From Augochlora pura (taxonomy: Eukaryota > Arthropoda > Insecta > Hymenoptera > Halictidae), in assembly GCF_028453695.1 (NCBI RefSeq), contig NC_135780.1, forward strand, positions 310,001 to 374,000: a DNA stretch of 64,000 nucleotides. Reading direction: 5' to 3'. Positions within the stretch are counted from its first letter, which is position 1. Each line of letters opens with the position of its first letter. The notes beneath the pieces are model-generated. The model saw only the letters and a list, made by a program, of their open reading frames with translations. It was not told the origin of the DNA and ran no database searches. This document shows, piece after piece, positions 35,009 to 47,165 of the stretch. Position numbers and translations under genes: made by a program.

Positions 35009-36420
35009 TATACGCATAATCCATGTCAATTGTCCAAGTTCGTATTGTGTATTCGTTCGGTAATCGAAAGCTTGAATCATTTCTTACACTTTCCGCAGCT
35101 TCCAGAAGTTCGAACGCGAGTTATGCTCCGTCGCGGCAATTTCCAATTGTTTCGCCTTCTGTTTCCATTGAAAACGTTTCTGTCGGCCGTCAAGATCGGC
35201 GCGTGTTCATCTTGCAACGCTTTTGTCTCCCGCTTCGAAGTCTCCCGCGTATTTCTGCCCCGTCATTTCGCCTAATTCCAGTTTCATCCCGCTCGAAGAG
35301 AAGAAACTCGCGAAGAAGCCGCGAGCGAGCTCGGCTCCTTCTCTGCGAGGTTGCAAATTTTTGCTGGCACCTTCGCGTAACAGTGAACGCGGCGCAAATT
35401 ATGCAAATTCGTACATTTTGCTGTTGGTTCGGATCTTGGTCACGAACGAGACTGCGGACTCCATTAATCTTCGCGGAGACACTGGATTTTGCAACGAAAA
35501 GGGTTCAAGCCATGGTTCTTACTTCTGTGACGCTTTTATACATATATGACGTATTTTTAATATTTTTCAATGTTGCGAGCAACATCCAGTAGTAATTAAT
35601 TATTAAAACTAATAAATTGAAACAGCAATTATTAATAAATGAAAATAGTAATTCTCCTGAAGTTTAAGAAAATCGCTGACAAAATGTTTAGTATCTTCGA
35701 GCTTGTAGATTTTCATTTACGTTGTTTCTGCATTTCATTACGTTGTTTTATCAAACAATGTATCGATTTATTTACCATCACTTGGCTAGAGTTAATTGCT
35801 GTGAACAATGCAACAAGAAAATACAGTTGCCGGAAACGAAGTTTGATAATTCTTTCATTGGTCAACGTACATTTCCGGTATCATGAGTATTCGACCGTAA
35901 CAAAATGAATTCATAAATGAAGAAGTTATAAAACACTTGGAAAGAGTGTCACAAGTTTCAAAAAATTACTTTTGGCTCGCCAAATATAACGAACACATTA
36001 ATAAAAATTAAATAAATCGCATACTCGGAGTACAAACTTTTACGGCAATTCGACGAGGTTTCAAACCTTGACTTGGCATTTATTATTCATACGATATAAA
36101 AATAACAATTCTAGCAGTTTTTATAATATGCAAAGTAGCGGGTACGGTGCAGTCTGTAAGGAAACAACAGAAGATTCTTCTCCGGCCATAAAAGGAGCGC
36201 CCGACATTTTCGTTCGAAACGGTCCGGACGCACTTAGGCACCTGCCAGATCTCGAAGATTCAATTTTCCCCGGAGCCTCGTTATTATTCAGGACACTCCC
36301 CATTGAAAATTCTCTCTTTCTCTCTCTCTCTCGCTCTCTCTTAAATCAACACCTTGGCATTACCATATTGCTCGAATTGTTTTAGTAATTTCTGGTCGAT
36401 AATGCTCGGTTCGATTCCGT

Positions 36421-36697
36421 TCAATTTATCATCTTTTTCGCTCGGCCATCGTGCCGACAGATTTTCGATGGCAACGCGTTAATTGCTATCGCTGTTGCTG
36501 CGACGACGGCGAGGAGGCAGGATATTATCACAGCGAACACGTCGATTAGATTTAGTTTCCACCATGGCATGCCGGCTGCCGCCGATCTTAATGAATCCGG
36601 CCCGTTTCTGATCACGTATTCGATCCAATAAGTGGCTGGGTCTATTGCGCTCATTGGACGATCCCGAAACAGTCGCGATAAACGATCAGCAGATTCC
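36421..36697 (-). CDS. UGT-C exon 5
   Basis: After acceptor ATTTTAG the exon reads ESADRLSRLFRDRPMS, then TYWIEYVIRNG, WWKLNLIDV and one membrane segment, ending KKMIN with stop TGA at 36421-36423. It is the counterpart of UGT-B exon 5. The lysines sit at -4 and -5, not at the canonical -3 and -4. Confidence 0.82.
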
Positions 36698-36799
36698 CTA
36701 AAATGATGACGTTCGCTGGCGGATAATGATTACGAAGACGCGATTACCGATAGATCTTTCGACAATGCTTTTAATTTCCTTTCTTGGGCAGTGTTTCAT

Positions 36800-37080
36800 T
36801 CATTCTTTAATTACATTTTTATTCACCTCAACATCTTATTCATTGTTTTATTCATTGTTTTAGTCATTCTTTTATCCATTGCTTCATTAGTTATTTAATT
36901 CATTGTCGTATTTATCGCTTTATTCATTGTTCAAGTCGTTGTTTAATTCAGCTGAGCATTTTACTCATTTTTACTATTCACTATTTAAATAATTATTTAA
37001 AGCAATGTTTTATATATTGCTTTGTACGTTATCTTGTCAAATTGCTCAAGTCATTGCTTAATTAATTACTTGATTGGATA
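36800..37080. repeat. UGT-C intron 4 simple repeat (TTATTCATTGTT-like)
   Basis: Imperfect 12-15-bp units of TTTTATTCATTG. It is non-coding intron sequence. Confidence 0.6.
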
Positions 37081-37152
37081 AATATGTAGGCGAGAGTAGA
37101 GATTTTATAGAAATAATAGGAAGAAATAATTAAAAAATGTAGGAATGCTCAC

Positions 37153-37378
37153 TTGTACTTCGGATCGTGCAAGATGGCGTCCAAAGCGTAATCCATTGTC
37201 CGTTCGGTGATATTTTCCAGACGCATAGAGATCGCCACGTTCTTCCCATCAAAAATGTTAACATTCTTCATTTGATCAGCGAATAATGGAATTCCTATCA
37301 TAGGAACTCCATAATAAACCGCTTCCTCGCTGCCCATGAGACCGCCGTGTGTAATAAACGCCCGCGTATTCCTGTGTT
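37153..37378 (-). CDS. UGT-C exon 4 (UDP-sugar signature)
   Basis: 226 nt, the same length as UGT-B exon 4. It encodes FITHGGLMGSEEAVYYGVP, then IPLFADQ, and ends HDPKYK over a phase-2 donor AA/GTGAGC. The acceptor is TTTACAG. Confidence 0.85.
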
Positions 37379-37970
37379 CTGTAAATTACATCCACTAATC
37401 ATTCAATTCCATTACTAGACCTTACTGCACTCCTCTATCACGGGGATTAAAATCGAGAATTAGCGAGAACCGAAATTAAATGATTTCAATCAAATCAAAT
37501 CAGTGATCTCGAGAAACAGAGTGCGGATGCGATGCATTCATTGGAAATTTGGCTAAATTACAATATGAAATAGTGTAGCAAGTATACATGTAAAATAGTC
37601 TAATATAAAATAAAATACCGTATCAAGTGTAAAATGCAATCTATATAGGTTTACTATAAAATTTATGTACTTCGTAATTAACAATCGAATGATTGTACTT
37701 CTCGAATTCTTGTGTTGTAAAGGGAATCTATTTGTAATAATATATTTCTAATAATCAATAATTATTTTTAAAAATATTCTTAATAATACAATTAAGTATG
37801 AACTGACTCATATCTATGAATAGTATAAATAGAATAGCGACAGTAAGTGGCAAAAATAAATGACCTCAACGTGAACAAGGAAGCAAACAAACGATTGAAC
37901 AAGGGAACAGCTTCGGCAAACAGATCGTTCAGCATTTAGCATTTGGCATATTGCTTAACTGTTAACTGTT

Positions 37971-38202
37971 TTAGCACTGGGATTTGCGGTAGCCAAGGTT
38001 TCGTTGACACGTTATCTGGAAGATCGGGCGGCAGTTTCGTATCATCGGCGCATCTCATTAGTACCTTGGCTGGCGCAATTTTCTCGAACGACGCGTAAAG
38101 AGCCAGCAACGTGTCGCGCGGCAACGTTTCGACGTTCGTCACGGAACCGAACGTGAAATAAACCACACCGTGGTTCGCCGAATCCAGCCACCTCTTCAGC
38201 TC
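37971..38202 (-). CDS. UGT-C exon 3, donor site missing
   Basis: 232 nt by homology. It starts ELKRWLDSANHGVVYFTFG after acceptor GAGACAG and reaches LPQIPVLK. The expected donor position (37970-37969) holds AA, not GT. The nearest GTs are not in phase with exon 4. Confidence 0.75.
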
Positions 38203-39027
38203 CTGTCTCGCGAAACGAAGGATCAATAAATCTTAGTTCTCCGAGTCTTCTAATAACAAATAAGATCATTTACGAACTGCGGGGAGTTATTTTCCGAACG
38301 AAATTCACGAGGAGTCTCTCGACTCGTTGGAACGAACATTTAACATCGTCGCTCGTTCGATGCTGTCCAGATATGAATTTTAAATAAAATAGGCGGATGT
38401 TTATGGTCTAACATGATAATTTCATTAATTTATGATACTGATAAGTAGCTGATGTAATAACTGGTAAATTTAATGTAATATGGAGGATGGTGAGCGTACT
38501 ACTATTCTTTTAGAAATATAAATCTGTATGTTGGATTATAGTTTTCTGTTATGGTTATTCATGTCGATATACATTTTCATTATAATTTATAACAAGGCTA
38601 TATATTACAATTCAAAATAACTAGCATTTAAAATGTTATATATAGTTAGTTGCAAACCGTGTGGTCGCTAATGACTTCGCAGTTGATGCCACCATACTAA
38701 AATAAATAACCTGACCATGGTAATAATTATAACAATAATAATAATTGTAATAATAACAGTTTTCTTATATAAAGAAAGATTTATGAGAATAAATATTTCT
38801 AGACCGTCCCCAAAAGTTCGCTTCAGAAAAGAAAATTAACGTGACTGAATATTTCTGGATGATGTTTCGAAGTTCGCTTCGCGAGAGGAACTTTACGGGA
38901 ATAAAAATTTCTGGACGAAGTTCGTTCGATCGTTCGCTCACTCCTGCAAAGTTTACTTTTCGCGTGAAAGAATTTACAAGAGTAATAATCTCTAATCGAA
39001 ACGTCGTTTTGACAAAAGAAAATTTAC

Positions 39028-39465
39028 CAAAGGCAATTCCGTGTCGTCGAACTCGACGCGAATTCCACCGACGTTGATAACGGCGGCAGTGACGAGCCTG
39101 ACGCCGCCGATGCTATGGTGGTCGTTCACCGACGCCAAAGCGACGTCGCGCTCCAATTGCCGGACGTCGGATACGTCGCGACCCAAATACTTTCTCATTA
39201 CTTCGGTCTGATCGGACGTGTACCGGTAGAAGGTCCACAGGTGCCAGAGATTCGACAGAACGTTCGAAAGTCGATCGATCAGAGTGGCCACCATAGCGTT
39301 CTCGTAATGCGGCCCGGGAAAGAATGCGTAGCTGTGGGGATTTCCCATTAAATCGTCGACGATCTGCGCTCGCATAAAAGACGCGGCGATCGCTATTGGC
39401 GCGTTCAGGAGATGACCGAACCCCAAATAGCAAACCGCGCCCAAGTACCGAAAATGATTAATCAC
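39028..39465 (-). CDS. UGT-C exon 2
   Basis: The best acceptor is GGACAG before VINHFRYLGAVCYLGFGHLL. This adds six residues over UGT-B exon 2. It contains DVSDVRQLERDV and the donor TTG/GTAAAT (phase 0). Confidence 0.78.
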
Positions 39466-40540
39466 CTGTCCGCATATTTGCTTGATCTATTTCCGCGTCT
39501 TGGTCAGTACTGCGGATTTTCTGCGCTCGTTTTTTACTCCCGCCCGGAACGCGGGGAAACGTTGAACGAGCTTTCGACCTCTTTCGAGCCACACGCAGCT
39601 CTCGCTACACTGAAGGGTCTTCTTTTTAATTGCAATTTTTAGAGACTGCACTTTTCGGCGTTGCTGTTTCCAAAGTTATTCGATTAATTCAGTTGTGGTT
39701 TGGGTTATAAGCTGTATTTTATACTTACTGAATAATTGATTTACGTAAACGATAGAATTATTAACGATAATTTACCTCCTCTTTGATTTCAATTGAGATG
39801 AAGATATAAATGTTAATTTAATTAAACCGTAGTCTTAATATGATATATAGCATTTTGTAAATACCTAGTTTTAAGTTGAAATTAAATCTAAAATTTTTAT
39901 AGTATATAAAATTAATGGATTCGTTTAAAATAATTAAATAATATAAGATAAATTATCTAATAAATTGATCGTTGGTAAGATTCGTATAATTTCGATATGA
40001 GAAATGAATAATAATAAAGTTGTATTAGAAAAATGAATAGAAAAGGGAACACGAGATCTTGTCTCATCATGACATGCAAGACATCATACAAATTAGAAGA
40101 GCATACGTATTAATATGTATATACAAATATGCTACGTATTACGATTTTAAAGAATTATAATCACAAAATTGATGCGTCGTCCATTACGCGAAATAGAAAA
40201 TCATGGTCGCCGAGCATCTACGACGCCGATGGCGAACGCGTTAAAGATTCGACGAGGTCTCGAGGGAAGCAACAATGCCAGTGTTTAAAAACTGTTGACC
40301 GTGTCGATGTAAAAAAAAGGAAAAACGAGAATATGAAGAGCACGACGACGAACAACAGGCGTGATTAAAAGAGGCGCAAAGCACCGGCGTAATCGGCCGC
40401 GCAATCTGGCAAAATCAGAAGCATGTGTTGCTCATTGACCCCGATATATTGCTAAATACCATATTACTCATCGCGTGTTCAGCGGCCGCGGTGAAATTTA
40501 TTTCTGACACAGCCCGATAATTATGATTTAGCATATTTAT

Positions 40541-40969
40541 CTCCGTTATTACGAGATCGTACGGTGACTCGGCGACCGGGTTCTCGATAAACCTCCGCAT
40601 CCTTTCGTGGCCCATTAAGTCGCACAAATCACCGCCGAACTTGGTCGCGATGTAATAAGTCATCGCTTCCTGCATCGCTCTTCCGTCCTCCACCGTGAAA
40701 CCATTAACTATGCTCGGCCTGGTGCCACTCAGGTCAACGATATCCGTGCAGTTGTCGATTGGCGTTTTCGTCGAAAAATGGCTGATCGCGTCGATCCGGT
40801 GTCCTTTCCGCGCTAATCCCTTGCACGGAGCGTCGAACATCCTGAAGTGGTTCTTCCCGTTAAATGGGAAGAGGCAGCACAGGATTCTGTAGCCCTCGAT
40901 CGGCCATACGAAGCCTGCGAAAAGCGAGAGGAAAATTGCCGCGGGCCTCATTTCCCAAGCCTTTTCCAA
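40541..40969 (-). CDS. UGT-C exon 1
   Basis: Signal peptide (MRPAAIFLSLFAGFVW from the second Met), then GYRILCCLFPFNGKNHF, with the catalytic-base His kept, and GHRIDAISHF. It ends SPYDLVITE with no GT at the homologous junction. A GT four codons earlier (40552-40551) keeps phase 0 and may be used instead. Confidence 0.72.
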
Positions 40970-41129
40970 TTAAATTCGGTTCCTGTGAAACGCGATCTAA
41001 GGGGTGTCCCTTAAATTCCAGTTTACCGTTGGATTTTTAATTAACGCGAATTAGTCGTCGCCCAGTCGATGCTGTTACGAACCCCAAGAAGATTATTTAT
41101 TACCAATACAAGCGATTCAATTAAATTTT

Positions 41130-41490
41130 TAATGAAAATTTAGTAAATTTAGAATTAAATAAATTTATATAAAAATGCATTTCGAACTGAATTAATAGAC
41201 AAATGAATTTCTAGTTAAATTGATATGCAAATTAATCTTTAGTTAAATTTATATAAAAATGACTTTATAATTAAATTGATACACAAATTAATTGATAACT
41301 AAATTTATATAAAGATGCATTTCTAATTCAATTGATATACAAATTAATCTCTAGTTAAATTTATATAAAAATGAATTTCTAGTTAAATTGATATACAAAT
41401 TAATTGATAGTTAAATTTATATAAAGATGGATTTTTAATTAAATTGATATACAAACTAATTTCTAATTAAATTTATTTAAAAATTAAATT
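41130..41490. repeat. AT-rich tandem array, unit about 56-60 bp
   Basis: About six copies, each containing TTAAATTGATATACAAATTA and a TTAAATTTATATAAA(A/G)ATG segment. Confidence 0.8.
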
Positions 41491-42939
41491 CTAAATGAAC
41501 AATGAGAAAGTATTTATTACGCAGGATTTCAACTGCTTTTTATAATTTATCTTGTGATTCTCGTTGCAATCGCATAAAATCCGCGGTCCACTGACGATGA
41601 TAAACTGTGTTTTTGAATTCGTGGAGGAATTTCGCAGATCGCATCGAAACGTCCAACTTCTGATAAAACGATGCGCACGACATCACCATGCGAGAGCCGC
41701 GGTGTTAATAACGGCGCTCACGGCGTTTATGCAGCTGCCTTATTATCGGTTTCACTTGACGGAAGGGTGAGTAATCTCTTAATTGCCGCGCATATACCGA
41801 CTTGGAGAATCAACGCGCAGTATCTGCGCTAATGAACCGCCTCGATACTTGAAGAGAAAACCTTCCCACGTCTTGGCGAACGGAGATCTTCGAGGCCTCG
41901 TTAATTGTTTCGAAGAAATTGATAACTTTCGACGGAAGTAGTCGTCGAAGATACAAATTTTAAGCTCGCGGATCGCCAAGAGAAATTGTTGAAGTAGTAC
42001 GAACCCTCTGCGCTCGAAGCCATTTTAACTGCAAATCTAAGATGATTTTCTGGCTTGCTGTATTTCCAGTTTACATGGCAAAATGCATTTTGCGCGTGTG
42101 ACATTTAACCTTGCATCTTATACAACAGTTACACTTCGAACTATTTATGAGGTCTATAAAAATGACCTTGGAATGCGATATGACAATTTTACTTAATGCC
42201 TTCGAGTCGCCACATGATTGCAACGGGTTAATCGTGGTTATAAAATAAAATTATGATATAGAAGATGTGTAATAATTCATGAGCTGTCGGAGAATACGTA
42301 ACAGTGTATGCAAAACTGACACTTGAAATTTATACAAAATTCATTACCAAGCATTTTCCTGCCGAGCCATACGTCTTAAAAGTTGCTTGGTCCTTGACAA
42401 AAAATTGTACATTCGCACTTGGTCTTGGTTGCAAATATTCTAGCTTGTTCGACAACGTTTCCACTTCCAGTTTCGTTGATTCAATCATTGATTTAATCGT
42501 TGACTTTATCGTTGATTTAATAATAAGAATAAAGAAACTAAAAAAACGAAATGGAGAGAAATGGCAAATAGTAAATTAAAACGCATCAATAAACCAGAAG
42601 TATTCCAAAAAAGCAAGACACTCGTAGGATGCAGCCATTCTTCAGAGGTTTGAGGTCGTCCACGGTCATCTACCACTTTACATTGACCTTGGTGGACCAT
42701 TTGGTTCTGTTCCAACTCAATTCGCGAAGATTGATAGCGCTCAATCGGTGCACGTGCAGATTCGCAGCAGTGCATCTGGTGTGTGGTGTACGTTGCATAA
42801 TAGCGAGCACGTTCGAAGCTGGCCGCGTGCAACAACGTCGACGATTTCTCTCGTTCATTGAGAACATTTTCCTGGCAATTTTAATGTTGACAAAACTTAT
42901 GATGCACTGAGATACTCGAAAATCTACTACAAAGCACAA

Positions 42940-43040
42940 TTTTATATTGTGTTATATTATATTACATTTCATTGTTATATTATATTGTGTTATATTATAT
43001 TACATTGTGTTTTATATTATATTACATTTCAATACAATTC
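42940..43040. repeat. TTATATTATATTACATT repeat
   Basis: An AT-rich short tandem repeat with TTGTGT interruptions. Confidence 0.7.
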
Positions 43041-43206
43041 AATTTCAATACAATATAAAACTGAATAATAGTTATTAAACCATCTAAGTCGATTATCGAA
43101 AACAGGAGCAACATAAAAATTGATTTGCCGATTAATAATTTTAATAAGCGGAGAATCAATTTAGCATTTCGCCCACGTGTTCGCCATAAATGCATGCAGC
43201 CCGCTG

Positions 43207-43705
43207 CCTAATAATTATTTAGCCTGCGATCGATGCTTCGATAACTGCCCGCGTTAATTAATTCCCAATTACCCGGAAGAGTTTCAGCATCCAAATTCAA
43301 TTACTACCGAAGTTTCTTATTTCTGAGAATTATTGAAAATCCATATTCAACGATTCTTCGCTCGAGACATTATTGTCCGTGAATAACATTTCGATCCTCA
43401 TTTTAATACTAACGAGAACAATGCTGCATGGAGAGATGGTCGACGGACTTGATTACAGTTTACTTTAATTTTGTGTCCAATATTCTTCTTCAATTTCTCA
43501 TTAAAAACACAACTTCTTCGGCGCTTCGAAAGTTGTACATTTCGAAAGACGAATAAACCGTGAACAATTATTTATCCAGCGATCGATACTTCGATAACCG
43601 CGAACATTAATTCCCGAATATCCGGAAGAGTTTCAGCATCTGGGTTCAATTAACGAGGGAGCTTCTCCATTTTTCGGGAATTATTGAAAATCCATATTAC
43701 TCGCG
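43207..43705. repeat. Direct duplication, two copies about 360 bp apart
   Basis: Segments 43207-43347 and 43566-43705 share GCGATCGAT.CTTCGATAAC, GGAAGAGTTTCAGCATC and TTATTGAAAATCCATATT, and are otherwise diverged. It is a local tandem duplication of unknown content. Confidence 0.7.
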
Positions 43706-44114
43706 CGGAAACGCGCCGTTTAACGTACGAGACTTCGATGGCAATCGGAGGGTGAAGATGACAAGAAGAACGGTCAGAATGGCTGGCACCGACACTATCT
43801 TATCGGCTGGGACACTTTTAACTAGATTAACGACCCGCTGGAAGTTCATCGAAGTATAATTGAACGGCGAGGGAGCCGTGTTTAATCGTTCGAAAAATGC
43901 GTAAACACTTGTCTCGGGGACGACGTTGGGAAACTATTAGGTCGAGGAACTTATCGCGCTGCGGAGCGCTTTTACCTGCGGATAACGAACATCGCGGCGC
44001 GCACCTGTGCGCTGCGGAGACGCCCGCCGGAAACGTTTTCGATCGTTGGAAATAAAGCGAGAAATGTTGTTGCGCGCGGATCGAGAAAATTGAAGACCTC
44101 TCGCTCCCGGCCAC

Positions 44115-44214
44115 NNNNNNNNNNNNNNNNNNNNNNNNNNNNNNNNNNNNNNNNNNNNNNNNNNNNNNNNNNNNNNNNNNNNNNNNNNNNNNNNNNNNNN
44201 NNNNNNNNNNNNNN
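44115..44214. other. Assembly gap (100 N)
   Basis: A run of exactly 100 N, probably a gap of unknown size, in GC-rich sequence. Confidence 0.95.
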
Positions 44215-44916
44215 TTGACCATCTTAATCGGCTATGCCCTTTGAATTCGGCTTTTTATCGAAGTCGCGGCCGATTTCGGCGCGGCGCGGCGACGCAAAAT
44301 CGTGGCGAGCGATGCGAGACGACACTCGAAGCCGCGCGAAGGTCATCGATGTCAAAAACTGTGCCGCCGGTTTCGACGGCAAATAGAGAGCAGTCCTAAT
44401 GAGTATTTGACGAGGTAAACAGCGACGTCGCAGATGGTCTGATTAAATTTTCCTGCAGGGCCTCGTAAAGGGCTCCATTAAGACCGTGCGACTACGAGAG
44501 GCCTGTGCGCGCATCGAGTTCGTTGGATCGCGCGAACTCTTACGGGTATTTCCATTTTTTAAGCGGTGATTGATGAACACAGGAACTAGATAGATGCCCC
44601 CTCCCCTACTTCGATAAACGGTTCGGGTTGCCCAAGAAGATGAGATCTCCGTTCTGAACTTCGTTAGAACTTTTACTTTGCCGCAGTTTAGTCGATAGCG
44701 TACTCGCCGAGTGTTTATAGGCGTGGAAATTGGTTTAGCGGTTTTGTTATTTAGTGGGAGAGCCTTGTTTCGCGATTCTCCGAAGCTGATGGCCGCCCGT
44801 GTGCATGAGCGTAGCACCGATAGCGGTCTTAATGTCGGACTGTGTTTGCTAATCTCGATTTCTTTCGACGTGGAAGTTAATCTTTCGGAATGGAAACATA
44901 TTTAATTCGATGACTC

Positions 44917-45220
44917 TTAATCCTTTCGCTACAGGTGCCGTATATATTCGACATCCAAATGATGTGTATACCATACAAGTGCCATCCATAATCAAAATAC
45001 AAAAATAATTTTGTATTTTAATAATTGTGTAGGTTCTTTCTTATTAAAAATGTAAGTATAGTTGTTACATTAGAGCAATGATTGTTTTATTCAGCACAGT
45101 TGTTATTTAAAACTAAGAGAAACGTATGTACAGAAATCACACGCACTGTGCATTTCTGGCGTGAACTTCCGTTCAGCGACAGTACTTCGGCGGACGACAC
45201 TGCCGTAGTGAAAGGGTTAA
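44917..45220. mobile_element. TTAA-flanked MITE (CCTTTCGCTAC ends)
   Basis: TTAA on both sides of a 296-bp core. The ends read TCCTTTCGCTACAGG and, as reverse complement, CCCTTTCACTACGG. The left end matches the start of the 25985 insertion (CTCTTTCGCTACGG), so both belong to one piggyBac-type MITE family. Confidence 0.7.
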
Positions 45221-46949
45221 TAAAATATTTCTCTTCTAACACTGATTTGCAAATCGTTAGAAACATTGTAGGATTAAGAGGAGAATATTAGTTATAAATA
45301 TGGTAATGGTAAGGGATGTTTCTATAAGTTGAAGTAACGAAATGGTCATCGACAACTAGAAAGGGCATAGGATATATGTATACTAAATTGTAAACCATTC
45401 TTCGCAAGAATTAGAATTCTTTCGCATCCGAAATATCCTAGTTAAATTCAGTTTGTTCGGATTTATTATAATGATAATGAATTTTCAAAACTAGTCAAAG
45501 TAAATTCGCTCGCTGCGGCGCTCAACCCGTTAAACAGCGGTTAATTAAATATGCGCTAAACGATAGACGTTCTTTCCCGTGCCGTTTAAACAGCGTTTTC
45601 ATTGGGCGTCTCATCCGTTAATTAGCGGTTACCACGAGACTCCAGCGAGGGTAGGAGAACGCACGACGCCCGGCGTCCCGACGCTCGATGAGAGAATCGA
45701 TAGAGCGGCTAATGCACGCCGCTGCACCGAGCGCCGCGAATAAAGTGCGTCGCGTAGCGATACACGTCAAAGCTGGGAGCTTTTGTGTCAATCAGGAAAG
45801 CTGTAATCGATCGCCTATCGCGATCAGTTGCATTCGCAGAATTGATTTATACATCATCATCATCGTCGCAACGGGGACGCGATCGAGCGATCTGGAATTT
45901 TCCCGATCGGCCTGCCGCCGATCAAATTTCGTCCGCTGTGTACGTACAATCGGTCACAACGAACAATAGCAGAAATTCGTAAATGCACTCGAGATTCATC
46001 AGGATAATGCATCGCGACGTGGAGACGCGTAATTATTTACTTGTATCGGAGCGCCTGTTGTATGTTCAGCTAAGTCGCAATAAATCTGCGGGGGATGCGC
46101 CTTGCCTGCATCGACCGAAATATTTTAATTGGCAAATGCACTGAAATAACAAAGGAGAAAGTGTTTCGATAGAATTTCGCAGATTTAATTCGCAACGAAA
46201 CGGTAATTGGAGACAACGCGTCAAAGGTAACTTTATATTGTGTAAAATTCAGCTAGACTGTTGTTCGGTCTCAAGAAGACCAAACACGAGATAACCACGG
46301 TCGGCCGCGATAGCCAAACCACTCGACGCGACGCGACTGGTCCCAAATTTATCGGGTGTCATCGGACACCACTTCGAGACCTTCGTGAACGAACCCATTG
46401 ACAGGGAAATATACAAAACATTTATCCAGACCCTTTCACACATCCCTCGAATCAATAAACTAAGCACAGTTTCTCCAAATCACATCCCTACTCCGACGAC
46501 CAAATTGCACCACCCACTCACCAATTAGAGACCTTTTTCCACCCCATGTAGATATTAAGACAACCAATAGAAAAATCATAAAAGTCGGCGTTATACACGA
46601 CACGAGACGGGACCAGCAGAACAGAAAAGACACTCGCTAGGGACACATCGTAGAACAGAAAACGCATTCGTTAAGAACACATCGTAGAACGCAAAATACA
46701 CGCGCTCAGAACACATCGAACAACGCAACAGTCTCTCGCACATAATACCTCGAGCATACCTTGTACGATCAGGTAAAAAATATATATAAGTATGTTACTA
46801 TTCCTTTGTCGAGTTCCAATTTAACTAGGCGTAATTATATTGTAACCTCGCCATAGCCCCGAGTATCGTCGCGAGCAAACGAAACAGGATTTACGACCCC
46901 GCGAAATCTGGCATACGGATCTGCGATATTTCGGCGCGCTACAACTGTT
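45221..46949. other. Intergenic; possible LTR-like tract at its right end
   Basis: No gene recognised. The stretch from about 46470 to 46900 has features seen in LTRs (TATATATAAG near 46785, a 34-bp repeat), but I cannot find its ends or a target duplication. Confidence 0.35.
46631..46735. repeat. 34-bp tandem repeat, three copies
   Basis: ACACATCGTAGAAC or a close variant recurs at 46643, 46677 and 46711. Confidence 0.75.
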
Positions 46950-47165
46950 TTAACCCTTAATTAGGCGCATTAAGAAAATCACCCAATTAGGTGCATGGGG
47001 TCTTAAATAACCCCAAAAAAACATTGGGAAAGGAGTATCAAAAAGAAATAAAACTTAATGGATTTCTATAGTAATTAATAAAGTTCTTTAATATACTTAA
47101 CTTTAAGAAACAAATACTTACTGTGACCCTGTGGCCCTGACCCCATGCGCCTAATTAAGGGTTAA
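46950..47165. mobile_element. TTAA-flanked MITE with perfect inverted ends
   Basis: A 216-bp block whose ends are perfect inverted repeats over 20 bp: TTAACCCTTAATTAGGCGCA on the left and its exact reverse complement on the right. It is non-coding, and the intact ends suggest recent insertion. Confidence 0.8.

Larger units (their letters stand above)
31561..36420. other. Intergenic between UGT-C and UGT-B
   Basis: It contains a 27-bp tandem repeat (about 31725-31805), a 29-30-bp array (32455-32770), a TA-flanked MITE (34441-35008) and minisatellite units. Open stretches at 32980-33423 and 35023-35592 have biased composition and no recognised family; I do not call them genes. Confidence 0.5.
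36421..40969 (-). pseudogene. UGT-C: five-exon UDP-glycosyltransferase, probable pseudogene
   Basis: Exons 40541-40969, 39028-39465, 37971-38202, 37153-37378 and 36421-36697 give about 533 residues in the same order and phase as UGT-B. All five exons are open and the donor-sugar signature is present. Two splice donors look broken. At the end of exon 1 the expected GAG/GT reads GAG/AT, although an in-frame GTAATA lies four codons earlier. At the expected end of exon 3 the sequence reads CTAA/AACAGT, with no GT in phase. Exon 1 also departs from the family at conserved places (an extra residue in RILCCLFPF, FDAPCKGLA, NCTD). I read this as a young pseudogene or a gene with unusual splicing. The second Met (MRPAAIFLSL, 40951) is the better start. 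Confidence 0.65.
40970..44916. other. Intergenic region upstream of UGT-C
   Basis: Holds a long AT-rich tandem array (41130-41490), an ATTATATTACATT repeat (42940-43040), two copies of a roughly 140-bp segment (43207-43347 and 43566-43705) and a 100-N gap (44115-44214). The open stretches at 42506-42939 and 43827-44222 have no recognised family. I see no gene. Confidence 0.5.

Noticed and set aside
35023..35592. 189-codon + strand frame with overlapping alternatives in the same region.
   Set aside because: Ser/Arg/Phe-biased, no domain, and several frames open at once. Insufficient for a gene call.
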